NCBI GenBank assembly: GCA_000827205.1 | Contig: KN832557.1 | Location: 842,461-906,460 of the forward strand | Reading direction: 5' to 3' | Source of the DNA: Plicaturopsis crispa FD-325 SS-3 | Lineage: Eukaryota > Basidiomycota > Agaricomycetes > Amylocorticiales > Amylocorticiaceae | DNA length: 64,000 nucleotides | In this document: positions 22,978-34,097 of the stretch, piece by piece | Layout: every line of letters begins with the position of its first letter | Numbering within the stretch: position 1 is the first letter of the stretch | Made by a program: the position numbers and the translations under genes | The notes under the pieces: generated by a model | What the model was told of the DNA's origin: nothing | The model's database searches: none | Seen by the model: the letters and a program-made list of their open reading frames with translations, nothing else

Positions 22978-25900
22978 TTACAGCGCAATGCCTGCCGCCG
23001 CCAGCCCTTGCAGGAAAGGGCCTACCACCTGCGGGTCCGCGTTCGCAATTAGGCCTTTCACGCGGGAACTATTCCGCGCGAGCTCCTGGCCAAGATACGC
23101 CTGTGGATCCCGCACGGACGCGACGGGATCTGCACCTGTGGATTCGGAGGCGGCCAGGCGCGAGTACGCCGCTTGGTACCCTCCATTGAGCTCGTCTGGG
23201 TCGACGTCCGCGATCTCGGCATCAGGGTCTGTTTTCCGCGCGTCCTTGAGGTACTGCGGCTCGCTGAAGAGGCGCACAAGCGCAGTGAACGCGGCGGGCC
23301 TGCGGTGCCGTGAGTAATTGTGTGGGCAGAAATTCGGACTACATACCAGGCTTGGACAGTCGGTCCCTGCAGCATAACGGTGCATTGTGTGAGCATGCGC
23401 GTGAGGCCCACGGCGGCGACACGGCGATCCTTGTTGGATATTTTGGGGATTTGAGGGATGATGAAGTTAGTAAGAAGTTGCGACCAAAGCCTGGCGCAAA
23501 TGTCTTGGTGTCAAATGGTAGGCTAGAGATAAGTCACAAGAGAAACGCACTGCGGCTGTATTTCCTCGACAGTACCGACGAGGTAGTCGGGAGTGAGGCC
23601 GTTTGCATCGATGGCCATCGTGAATAGCGTGAAGTAAGTAAAACTGTAGATGTATCTGTCTGTTCGACCGGTCTGCAGCCGTGATAGTAGTTGCACGATG
23701 ACCACGCGGAAGTATTGTTTCAAGTCCGCACTGCAAGTTAAAAAAAATACCATGAGACGAGACAAGTAGGCAAGAGAGAACATGGGCGCACGGGGTGACA
23801 TGTTGGACGACAGCTTGGAGAAGCTCGAACCCATAAACGTCGTTCACCTTGGACGGGATGAGTCGCTGCTGGACCACGCCGAGCACAGCAGCGATCTGCC
23901 CCGCCGCCATCATCTGTTTGGCGTCTTTCGAGAGGAACGCCGTGAGCAGCTTGACGAGGCCCGGAATGCTTCCCTTCTGCGCCCATATGGCAGGGTTCAG
24001 CAGGAAAGGTAGCAGTCCGCGGTAGTCGGCAGGGATCTCCGCAGCAGTGTGTAGCTGGAGCATTTGCGCGAGCACCTGGAACACATACGGGATGTATTCT
24101 GTATGTGCGCACTTAGTGGGTAAGACGCGTGCAGGAAAGAAGTGAGGGCATACGGTCTATTTCCTGTTGGAGGATCACTGTGAACGGCCCAAACAGCGCC
24201 TGCTCGAAAGTCGGGAGGGCAGCGGGCGACGCACCCACTACGAACCTAGCATACCCATCAACTACCAGAACCGGAAATAACAAACCATAAACGGGCGGGC
24301 ATACCTCATAAGAGCAGACAAGCTCTCGAAGATGTACTGGTCGAAATTCGGGTTGCTCGGGTTCTTCGATATGACGCCGAGAATAGCCACTAGCCGCCCC
24401 AGCGTCCGCTCGAAGCCCGGTGTGAACGTCTGTCGCCCCGTCAGAATCACTCGCATGGCACCTGCGAGATTCACGATGCTCAGCACCATTCACGACTATC
24501 CCCGGGAAACAGGACATACACTTCATTAGATGGTCATTCTCGGCGACCTTCTCCGCTGTACCCGCGGACTCGATCTTAGTGAGGAGGACATTCAGCAACT
24601 CGGGTGCAATAGCCTGTATGTCCGTCTGATTGAACCTGATGATAAAATAGAAGTAAGTTGCACGCGTGAGCAAAGGGGCAGGCAGGGTGGGCATACATGA
24701 GCTGGTTGCCTTGCTTGATGAACAAGATGCGGTCGATAGTTATCGCGGCATATGTGTATGTGACGTAGTTCTCCGAGCCCAGATGGCGCACTAGGAGCGG
24801 AAGTACAGACAGCAGTTGCTCTTTTGTTAACTTGTATCGGGCAACCCATCAGGGTCAGGACCGCGCCGACAAAGAATCCTTGAGCGTACGCACCTGATTC
24901 CTAAACGTATGTAAGAACCGTATTGCATCCACCTGCAATATCGGCGCCACCGTCCCCTCCGGTGCCTGGAGATCCTGGAACACGTTGTCCGAGAAGAACT
25001 TCACGACATCGACGAGCGCGTTCGTTGCGGTAACACCGTGCAGCATGGTGGACCCGCGGGTCGCAACCGCAGTGAGCAGGTACACGGCGCCGTCCTTCGC
25101 CTTCCATTGCCCACTGGGGTCTGCCGCGTAGGCGGCGAGGCCCTGCTGAATCCACTCACCGACGATGGCGGTTGCGTGCTCCGCGTGGCCCGAAGCGACA
25201 AGCGCCTGCAGCACGTCCGCCGCAGCTTGCCGACGCGTCGTGGTGTCACCCTGTGCGAGCGACAGTCGGATGAACTCAAGGGGGTCATCCTCGAACTGCT
25301 CCATGTCGTGTTCTGCAAGAGTAAGTAGTCAGGGTCAACAGGAGAGGAAACGGCGACAACAGGGACGCACCGCGGAGGCCGACGTTGGGCACGACGACGC
25401 CCTGGACGAGGCTGTCGATGGTCTCCTTGGCGCCAAACAGCTCCTTGTAGTAGCCGATGCGGATGGCGGTCGAGATGAAGCGCAGCGCCTGCGAGACAAA
25501 GCCATCGTCCGCGAGGCCAGGCAACTTGCCCGCGCCGACGAGCGCCCAGACGGACTGCACGAAGCCCTCGACAGCGCGCGACTTGGTGAGCTGCTCCGGG
25601 TACAGCTTGATGAAGAGCTGCGCGGGACGGGGTGTTAGTGGGGCGGCGCAGACGGAGCGGATCGGCGGTGGCACACACCTCTGCAAGCTCGAGGATGCTT
25701 GTTTTGAGCTGCGAGGGCAGCGAGGGTGTGGTGTCGTCCGGCTGGCAAGCAGGCAGCCTGTCAGTTTAGGCACAGGGTCATATGTGGATGCGCACTCACG
25801 TCGCCGCGCAGCTCCGCCGGATCCCAGTTCATGAAGCGCTGGAACAAGCCGTCCGGGGTGGCGAAGAAAGCCTCGTGCGTATCCTCCATCTGCGGCGGGA

Positions 25901-26658
25901 GGTCCTGGCACGTGAGATCGTAGTAGATCTCGGTCATGAGGACCTGGGCCTGTGCGAGTAAGGCAACGTCGGGGGGCGACTGCGGCGCGTCGAGGAGGCG
26001 CTGGGCGGTGGCGCGGAAGAGATCGAGGAAGGGAGCGGCGAAGACGGTGAGGACGAGGTTGATGACGGTGAAGAGGCGGTCGCCGCGCGACTGGGCGCGC
26101 CACGGACGGAATATGGAGTGTGCGGTGTGCAGTACGCCAACGTTCACATTGTAGTCGGTCGCAGAGAGCGACGCGACGAGTTGCTGTGGGCGCTGTCAGA
26201 AGAAACGCGTACATACAAACGGCGGGTAGACGCACGGTCATGAGATCTGGCCATCGCTCTGGAAAGTCGACCTCGGCGACAAGAGAGATGGACTCTGCGA
26301 TTTGTGTGCGAAGAATCTTTTCTGCAGGACTGGAAAGCGCAAGCATCGCGGGCACGAGCTGTGCTCTGAGGGAGGCTTTATCAGGCTCGGGCAGTGGCGC
26401 GACCTCCTACAGACATCGTTAGCGCGTACTCTCGTTCGATCGCGTCACACGCACCTCATCCCATCGTGTCCTAGCGACGTTTTTCAAGTATACTGAGGCA
26501 GCGAGACGGACTGCGCGGTCGTGATTTTGATCGAGACAAAGGGCGAGCAGTGCCGGAAGGAAACCAGACTGCGGCGTCAAGTCGTTGAGCGTGTGCTCGG
26601 ACTGTTTCCTCGTTGCTGGCGCTAGCGAAGCCTGTAACAGTGCAGCGAGATCTGACAT
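22978..26658 (-). CDS. CSE1: Exportin-2 / CAS (importin-alpha re-exporter)
   Basis: A multi-exon gene from ATG 26658 to TAA 22978, about 950 residues after removal of about 14 introns, matching the 960 of yeast Cse1. The N-terminus is an importin-beta N-terminal domain with RKQSEHTLNDL, then LAASVYLKNVARTRWDE. The Cse1-specific stretches follow: AESISLVAEVDFPERWPDLM, HSIFRPWRAQSRGD, HDMEQFEDDPLEFIRLSLA, and NYVTYTYAAITIDRILFIK. The C-terminal CAS/CSE1 domain includes QKGSIPGLVKLLTAFLSKDA and AVGLTRMLTQC. The protein carries importin-alpha back to the cytoplasm with Ran-GTP. Every region of the family is present and no break was noticed, so it appears intact. Confidence 0.95.
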
Positions 26659-27018
26659 GGTGGTACAGAAGAAAGAGGGAAACTAGAGGGAAATGGAGAA
26701 AACGAGGAAAAGTTAAGGACAAGACGCGGTGCTCACGTGGTCAGATTTTTGGCGGTCGTGCACTTCACAAAATTATATCTCAAAATTTGCCCAGAATAAA
26801 TAAATTTATCGATAACATGCGATAGCTGTATAAAGGAAGTTCGGGTATGAGAGTTTTTGTAGCAGTCGAGGGATCTTCGTAGGTGCGAACAGCACGATGG
26901 GAGGACATGAAACGAGGATAGGCAGGGGGGTGGGTCAGACAAGAATATCCGAGCCCGTGAGGTTGAATGAATTGAATTGTCTCTCGTCTGCTAAAGGAGA
27001 CTAGGGGGTGGGCGAGGA
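26659..27018. other. Intergenic, upstream of CSE1
   Basis: Holds the CSE1 promoter; includes an AT-rich patch near 26760-26830. No gene recognised. Confidence 0.45.
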
Positions 27019-27950
27019 CTACGCGGTTTTCGCGTCCTGGCGCATGGCCCTGTCCCAGATGCTATCCACTCCATGCACTTCCTCTAGCCACGCACCCTCT
27101 TTGCCGCTCGAAGAATTATTCACAACATAGACACGAGGAAAGCGCGTGCAATTTGATTCCAAATACACCAGGTCCTCATCCGTGTACCTCGAGCGCGCAG
27201 ACGCGGTCATCACGAGTACCAAGGCCTGAAGCGACAAGGGCTCGGGAGTTAGTGCTCGGGTACAAAACGATTCGAGGTCGTCGTGCTGCAGTTTTTTGGG
27301 CAGGCAGATGGCCATGTGCGTGAGTCGTGGAAGTATGCGAGCGAACTGGATCGATGCTCGGAAAATCAAGTCGATCAGCGTATCATGGGTGTAAAACGCG
27401 AACGACAAGTGAGTGACGCTGCCGAGGAGAGCGGGGCGTTCGTCGTCGCGGCGTGCGGAAAAATAACGAGCGATGCGATCGAGGTAGTACTCGACGACCG
27501 AAGAAGTGATCAGCGTGAGATAGAGGTCACAGTTCCTTGAGGCCAATGGAAGGGTCTCCGGGCGTGCCGAATGCCAAAGAACAAAGCGCAGCGTCGCTGG
27601 AGTGATAGCGAGGTGCGCGAGGTTTGGCAGCTTGGCTATTATGTCTAAGCTCTCTATGTCTGGCAGCAGCCAAATGTGGCGCACTGCTGCCATGTTCTCA
27701 TCGCGGTGACCGTCGCGTCGCAGCATAGACCGGAAGGCCTCTGCTTGGCGCTTCGTCCGCAGGGTGACAGTCTCGAGAAGGCGGCGGCGCGCAAGTGGCA
27801 GGCTGGGCGTGTCCAGGAAGAGACCATGCATAGCGCGAGCGCTGTTGGCCTTGACGAGGCAGCGGCTATGTCGAAGATCCTGAGGATCAGTTCAGATGGT
27901 AGCAGGGCAAACAGTGTGCTCTCAGCATTGTGGTTTGGCACCAAATCCAT
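27019..27950 (-). pseudogene. F-box-like gene, frameshifted tandem copy
   Basis: Closely similar along its length to the intact copy at 28488-29405 (shared segments LLPSELIL, THLSFAFYTHDTLI, EEVHGVDSIWDRA, QDAKTA). The ATG at 27950 (MDLVPNHNAESTLFALLP) opens the F-box-like start, but after SSWTR the frame is lost. At plus positions about 27796-27806 there are 11 bases where the intact copy has 3, a net gain of 8. The rest of the protein continues in another frame to the shared stop at 27019. No intron signals would remove the extra bases. A shorter product from the downstream ATG in MHGLFLDTP is possible. Best read as a recent pseudogene of a tandem pair. Confidence 0.75.
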
Positions 27951-28487
27951 TGTGTGCTCGGATGCCACTTGCGAGCTCGATTGAACGTCGCTTACGACTT
28001 AGAGGGGCGGGGTGAGCTCCTAGGAGAAACTTCAACGTATGATGAGGGAAGAGGAAAGATTCGAGTCAGAGTCAAGGGCAAGATTCGGGGAGGCTCAGGG
28101 GAAGTAGTCTAAATAAAGAAAGAGAAGGATGGATGTTCGCCCCGGTGCCTCTTTCATTTTCATTTTCGCAGAACGGTACATACCTTGGTACGCACAGTAC
28201 TACTACTTCGCGGCCATGAGTCTATAGCTGTAGCCATGCATACTGTTATATCTCATGGACTATATCTACAGTGCGATCGCAAAAAAACAGGGCCGCGTAG
28301 TGACAAGTGTACTTAGTCTCCACTTACGTCCGTATGTATGGGCGTGTCTCAGTCGGTGTAGTAGATATGCACTCTAGAATTCCGCACCATTCCAGCTATG
28401 TTCAAGCGGTGCAGGCAAGGCCAAATATGATCCGAATGTATCAGCCAGTCTAGAGAGCTCCAGTGAAGTCCGAGGCTCCGTCGACGA
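27951..28487. other. Spacer between the tandem F-box-like copies
   Basis: This spacer pairs with the region upstream of the second copy: shared stretches include GAGCTCCTAGGAGAA/GAGCTACTAGGAGAA near the start codons and CCATTGTGTGCTCG. Its right half (about 28340-28478) also resembles 29820-29957, showing that the duplicated unit includes flanking DNA. Confidence 0.6.
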
Positions 28488-29405
28488 CTACGCGGTTTTC
28501 GCGTCCTGTCGCACAGCCCTGTCCCAGATGCTATCCACTCCATGGACTTCTTCCAACCACGCATCCTTTGGGTCGCTCGAGGAGTCATCCACGACATAGA
28601 CACTAGGAAACCACTTGCGAAGTGATCCCAAATATGCTAGGTCCTCGTCCGCGTACTCCGAGCGCGCAGAGGCGGTCATCACGAGCACTAAGGCCTGAAG
28701 CGACAAGGGCTCGGGAGCTAGTGCTCGGATGCAAAACGATTCGAGGTCGTTGCGTTGCAGTTCTTGGGGCAGGCAGAGGGCCATGTGCGTAAGCCGTGGA
28801 AATATGCGAGCGAACCGGATCGATGCTCGAAAAATCAAGCCGATCAGCGTATCATGGGTATAAAATGCGAATGACAAGTGAGTGACGCTGCCGAGGATAG
28901 CCGGTCGTTCATTGTCGCGGCCGGCGAAGGAGTAACGAGTCATACGATCGAGGTAGTACTCGACGATCGAGGAAGAGATCAGTGTGAGGTGGAGGTCACA
29001 GTTCCTCGGGGCCAATGAAAGGGACTCCACGTGTGTCAATTTCCAAAGGACGTGACTGAGCGTAGCTGGAGTGATAGCGAGGTGCGCGAGGTTGGGGAGT
29101 TGGGCGACTATATCTATCAACGGCAGCGACCACAGGTAGCGCACTGCCGCCATATTCCCAGCACAGTCGCCTTCCTTGTCGAGCAGCATAAACTGTAAGG
29201 CCTTTGCTTGGCACTTCGTCGTGATGATGACAGTTTCGAGGAGGCGGCGGCGCACAAGTATGCGTGTCCAAGAGGAGACCATGCATAGCGCGAGCGCTGT
29301 TCGCCTCGACGATGCAGCGGCGATGTCGAGGATCTTGAGGATCAGCTCGGATGGTAACAGGGCAAAAACTGAGCTCTCAACATCGCTGTTTGACACCGCA
29401 TCCAT
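28488..29405 (-). CDS. F-box-like protein, intact tandem copy
   Basis: An intron-free frame of 305 residues from ATG 29405. Residues about 15-50 (FALLPSELILKILDIAAASS followed by TALALCMVSSWTR) look like a fungal F-box-like motif: Leu-Pro start, Ile/Leu-rich helix and conserved Trp. The remainder contains leucine-rich stretches such as LPNLAHLAITPATLSHVLW, as in many basidiomycete F-box proteins of unknown target, and ends WDRAVRQDAKTA. Such proteins may present substrates to SCF ubiquitin ligases, but many members of these lineage-specific families are unstudied. I recognise no named homologue. It is the intact partner of the frameshifted copy next door. Confidence 0.7.
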   Translation of the reverse strand: MDAVSNSDVESSVFALLPSELILKILDIAAASSRRTALALCMVSSWTRILVRRRLLETVIITTKCQAKALQFMLLDKEGDCAGNMAAVRYLWSLPLIDIVAQLPNLAHLAITPATLSHVLWKLTHVESLSLAPRNCDLHLTLISSSIVEYYLDRMTRYSFAGRDNERPAILGSVTHLSFAFYTHDTLIGLIFRASIRFARIFPRLTHMALCLPQELQRNDLESFCIRALAPEPLSLQALVLVMTASARSEYADEDLAYLGSLRKWFPSVYVVDDSSSDPKDAWLEEVHGVDSIWDRAVRQDAKTA

Positions 29406-29819
29406 TGTGTGCTCGAAAGCCGCTCCGAGGGCTACGACTTGGAGCGGCGGGGTGAGCTACTAGGAGAACGGTGTATGTCAAAAGCCTGTGAACTTCAACG
29501 TTTGATGAGGGACATGGGAAGATTCAAAATTTAGAGGGAAGATTGTGGCAAGATTGTGGACTCTGACAGATGCTCAGGAGAAACAGTCCAAATAGGGAAG
29601 GAGAAGGATGAGATGTTTACGTGGCCTGGAAGTTCATGGACATGTTTTGCGCCGGCGCCGAGCCTTTCGCTTTCATTTTTGCAGAACTGGACATACATTG
29701 GTACACATAGTACTTATTGTTTGCCTCCATTGCTATAAAGTTTTAGCCATGTAGTCCGGTGATATATCATGAACAGTCTGCGCAGTCCGCTTGCAAAGAA
29801 GTATAGTCTCCGGTCACGT

Positions 29820-29957
29820 CCTGTATAGGCATGTCTCAGTATGTGTGGTACATGGTTATCATGGGGTCTGGAATCTATCTTCGAGCGGTGCGGGCGAGGC
29901 CAGATATGATCCGAGTGTATCAGCCAGTCTAGAGAGCTCCAGTCAAGTCCGGGATGA
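29820..29957. repeat. Partial third copy of the F-box-like duplication unit
   Basis: Matches 28340-28478 with scattered differences; the shared end reads ATGATCCGA then TGTATCAGCCAGTCTAGAGA and GCTCCAGT. In the intact copy this sequence lies just after the gene's stop codon, but here the gene is missing, so it is a remnant of a third tandem unit or the breakpoint of the duplication. Confidence 0.65.
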
Positions 29958-29983
29958 TATTAGAAACCGGCGAAACAGTGTCG

Positions 29984-30095
29984 TAGTCCGAAGAGATGCT
30001 AGTAGTCCGGAAAACGATAGCCTCTAGTCCGAAAAGACGCCAGCCTGTAGCCCGAAACAGCGCTATCCCTCGGTCCGAGAAAGTCCAGTGTGAAA
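29984..30095. repeat. Degenerate minisatellite, period 19-23
   Basis: Five diverged copies of a unit beginning TAGTCCGAA (starts near 29984, 30003, 30025, 30048 and 30071). The copies share TAG-T/C-CCG-A/G-A and then differ, so the array is old or under little constraint. Confidence 0.6.
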
Positions 30096-30437
30096 CAGAG
30101 CCAGAGGAGAGATGGAATACAGCCAGGACTAGAGCCGTGAACCAAGAAGCGAGGAAGGAAAGGAAAAGAGGACCAGAGCCGGAGAGACCAGGAAAACGAG
30201 GAGGAATCCGACGAGACAAGAGAGGGCACAATCCATCGAGAATATGCTAGGAGACGTGAGACTCTGGGATGGTGGTACAATTGACTTTGGGTATCGAGTT
30301 GGTTGGTTTATCTGTAAGGAGATCCACACTGCGTAAATGCCCAACTTAGCGCTAGTCAGCAAGGTGTTGGTAGCAAACTTACTGAAGTTTATAGGTCACG
30401 AGCCGGTGATGTTGAAAAGGTACGGATGATGACGGTT

Positions 30438-30470
30438 GGATGAATGGATGGATGGATGGATGGTGGGTGG
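30438..30470. repeat. ATGG microsatellite
   Basis: Four to five copies of ATGG followed by TGGG repeats. A second short ATGG run lies at about 30661-30680. Confidence 0.8.
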
Positions 30471-31043
30471 GTGGACGATGGTATAATTGGCCTTGGGTAT
30501 CGAGCCGGATGTTCTGTTGGCTACACGAACTTGAGTGCGAGCGGGCACACTCGATAAAGTATACGCTGTCCACACCCAATCAGCATAGGAAACCGGGAGG
30601 AGGTTGACATACTCACCGATGAGGTTCAGGCGGTCATGAATTAAGTGATGGGGGCGCTAGGAGATGGATGGATGGATGGAGAACCGAGATACAGGCATGG
30701 GAAGGGAGAGAAACGGTACAATGAAAGAAAAAATGATCCAAGTCCGGTCGAGGGTAATGCAATTTCCAACAGTGTGGTTCCAATGAGGCGTGCGGAGAAT
30801 GCTACAAGTGCGGATGGAGATTGCCGTTGATGTTGTCACAAGAAGCTTGCGATAATGCTAAGCACAGAAATGAGCTAAGCATGCGAGTAACCCATGGACG
30901 ATATGTGCGCACCATTTTTGGAGGATGTATGTTGTTCGACTCGATTTTTGATCATGATGAACATGACAACTACCACGCCGTACCAACACGCACCCTGTAT
31001 GCATTCGGTCAGCGTTGCGAAAAGCTTACGAGGTGCAGAAAAC

Positions 31044-33729
31044 CTACCCTGACGCAGAGTCCGGCATATGTCTCCGCTGGCCCTGGTCGGCCCACTCAGG
31101 CTCTTCCTCCCAGAATGAGATCAGCTCGCGCATGCTATCCTCAGGCGTGCGGCTCTTCCGCACGTGGACGCGACGCGAGGGAAGGACGGCAGGGGGTATG
31201 ACGGGGAGGGCGCGGGTTGCAATGGGACGAGACAAAGGAGGCATAGCGGCTTTCTCTGGGGCAAAGCCAGCCGCTGTCCCCTGAACAAGCCCGCGCACAA
31301 TGTCTCCCAGCGCACGCGCCTCCGAAGAGACTACACGATCGCCTTCGTCCTTGGGCTCCTCCGTGTTGGTCTTGTTGACTCTCTTCGCCCGCGCCTTGCG
31401 CCAGCTGCCACTCCACGACCCGTTCCCGGCGTGCCACACGTCCGCCTTGACGCGCCGCACGACGTCCGCGTCGACGTCGACGTCTGCGCGGCGCACGTAC
31501 ATCCGTTCCACGACGATGTCCTCTGGTTCCTCCGCTTCGAGCACCGGTGTGAGGACGCGCCCCATGCCGTGCTGCTGGAGGTGCGCAAAGTGATCCATTT
31601 CAGGTTCGGCACTGCGCCCGACCTCGACGTCCTCTGCAGCGGGATCGAATGGGCACGATACGTCGAGGAGGAATGGGTCTGCGCCGAGCGACGCGTCTTG
31701 ACCAAACGACGAGTCGCCCCTCGAGACCTCCCCCACACCGTCGTACCCAGTTGACATATCACCATACGCGGCAGACGTGTCATCATACTGAACAGTCGTA
31801 TCGCCGTGCCTGGCAGACACATCAGCCTCGTACGCTGCATCGCCTGCCGCAGCCTCCGCTACCAGATCGCGGATGAGCCCTAGGAGCATGTCAGGAGTGT
31901 CCGCGTCTGCGATGGAGTTCACAACAGTGGAGACTAGACGTCCATCTGGGTTTCTCCCGTCTTCTACACGCTCGAGATGATCCCCGGCACCGTCATCTGC
32001 ATCCTCGTCATCGCAAGCCACGACCATGGTTCGCAGGGGCGACGGGCCCACCGACACACGCCGTTTGCTCTTACTCCTTCCTGCCTTGCCATGGCCCGGA
32101 CTCCGCGGGTCTCTTGTTGGTGTGGGTTGAACCACAGAGCGCGGATCCTTTGCCTGTGCGGGAACGGGCTCGTTCGAGGCAGCGGGACGAGACTTGGAAG
32201 ACGGATCTGCAGGGGACGACGGGGGCAAGGGGAATGACAAGCCCAGCGGTGAAGGTGGGGAGAACGCTAACGGGGATGGTGAGGTGGTATGCACTGCCGT
32301 GGTTGAGGCGGTAGCTGTAGTAACCGTAATGTCCGATGTATATATTGTAGTGTCCGTATTCGATGCAGCTGGGGGCTGGTCAGTTCCAAGCCCGTTCGCG
32401 TTCTCGCCCGTCATATTGCCACGGGTGTGAAGCTGTCCGTCGCGCGCATTCCCATTTAGCGGCCGCAAAGGCTGGCGATCCGTGTGTATATCTGTGCGAT
32501 TGCCTGATTTCCCATCTCCTGCGCTATCTATCGAATAAGAGCACGTCTCTGTTAGTGCGAGCAGCGCATCACTAGACGATGGGAGACATACCTGCATTTG
32601 GCCTCATGTTCACTACAGTAGAGTTCCGAAGAGGCTGAGGACGTGATATCTCGAGTTTGGCCTTCTGCGGTTTCTTCACCAGCGTTGGGGTTGAAGCTTT
32701 TTCAGGTGCGGACGTATCCTTGTCAGACACCGCAGTGGATTTTCTGGGAGAGAAGATCCAGTCACATAAACGTGAGGCGAATGTCTCCTGTTTTTGCTCT
32801 GCGGCTGTAGTCACTGGTGCTGTCCAGTCAACCTCTGTCTTCGACACGACAGGCTCGACTACATTTGTCGTCACCGTTGTTGACGACTCAGTATCTTCCT
32901 GCGGACGCGGAGACAGAGGAGCAAACAACGCGGAGAGCGTATGTGGGGTACCTCTGGCGGGGAGCGACGGCGGCTTTGGAGAGGGCTCCGATAGCGTTGG
33001 CGAGGGAGTGCTCGGATTTGTGACCACGAGGCGAAGAGATGCTGTAGGAGGAGAGAGGCAATACCTATCCGACTCACATGTGGCGGGAAGGCGATAGTCA
33101 ACCGGCGTGGGCAAACGGTAGTCGGCAGGCCCGGGGAGAGCGTCGTGCGCAGGGTGGTACACAGGTGACGCGGGTAGAATGGACGCGAAGAGCGGGGTGC
33201 CAGGCGGGGAGATGGCGGAGAAGCGCGGGGAGGAAGAGCTGTACGGGCGCGGGGAGAAACGCACGCCGTTCGCGTCGAGGCGTTCGTGCGCCCGGTGCGA
33301 CTCAGGTGGGAGACGCACCGCGCTTGGACTTTCCTCAGACTTGATGCTCGCGCTCGGCGGACGCGTTATGCACACGCTCGGCGGGTGTGTGCGCTGAGAC
33401 TCAGCGTACAGCCTGGATAAGAACGACGGGCGGCGGTCATGATGGCGATTTGTGCGCGGACGCGTCTCCCAGCCCGGCGAGCCAAGCAGACCGACGACGA
33501 GCCCAGATTTGTTTGATATGAATGGCGGGGCGACGCCTTTTTCGTCGGGAAAGAGAGAAGAAACAGAGGACGAGAGCGAGCGTGATGGGCTGTTTGAAAC
33601 AGAAACAGTTGGAAGAACGGGGCGAAGATTGCGAAAGCGGTACTTGAGGAAAGCTAGGATGGTGAAAGTCAAGAGCAGAACGAGGACGACGATGAGCAGA
33701 CGGGAATGGGCGTTTAAAGGATTGTCCAT
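31044..33729 (-). CDS. Single-pass membrane protein, Ser/Pro-rich, unknown function
   Basis: Exon 1 (32592-33729) and exon 2 (31044-32527), joined over a 64-nt intron, give about 873 residues. After a short N-terminus a single hydrophobic helix (LLIVVLVLLLTFTILAFL, residues about 11-28) is followed by basic residues, suggesting a signal anchor with the bulk of the chain in the cytosol. The rest is low-complexity, rich in Ser, Pro and Thr, with repeated short motifs such as PADYRLPTPVDYRLP. The C-terminal third is more acidic, and ends in REL-ISFWEEEPEWADQ, which looks like a folded or binding segment. A good donor (31043) and acceptor with CTGAC branch could add a further 3' exon of about 44 codons, so the C-terminus is uncertain. 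Not recognised as a known family. Confidence 0.65.
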
Positions 33730-34097
33730 GGTCGCTGTCGTCGTCGTCCAAGTCCAACCTTTAAATTCATTTGTTCGCGTCCTTTGGTCGTCAATACACG
33801 TGCATCGTATACTCTGCGTTGCACAATGTTATATCGTTGGATTATGATTACACTGTCCTGGTACATATAATCGCAAAAACGATTCATGAGCACTCAGCTA
33901 CACCGGGACAGGGCGAAAGAACAGCGAAACCGTAGCGCGTGGTAAGTGCAACCAGAGTCGTACCACCTCGCGGGTTGGGTTCGGCGCAGACCAGCTCGCG
34001 GATGGAACGCGCAACCGAACAAGCGGCGGGTGTGCTCCAAGTCGCTGCGCGTTCAAGTGCCTCTCGTGAAGCGCACGAAAGTCGACAGATACGCGTT
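33730..34097. other. Intergenic between two minus-strand genes
   Basis: Upstream of the membrane protein gene and downstream of the recyclin-1 stop. No gene recognised. Confidence 0.45.

Larger units (their letters stand above)
29406..31043. other. Repeat-rich intergenic region
   Basis: No gene recognised in about 1.6 kb. It holds the promoter of the F-box-like gene, a partial third copy of the duplicated unit, a degenerate minisatellite, two ATGG microsatellites and a diverged direct repeat, listed separately. The stretch after 30700 has short open frames only. Confidence 0.55.
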
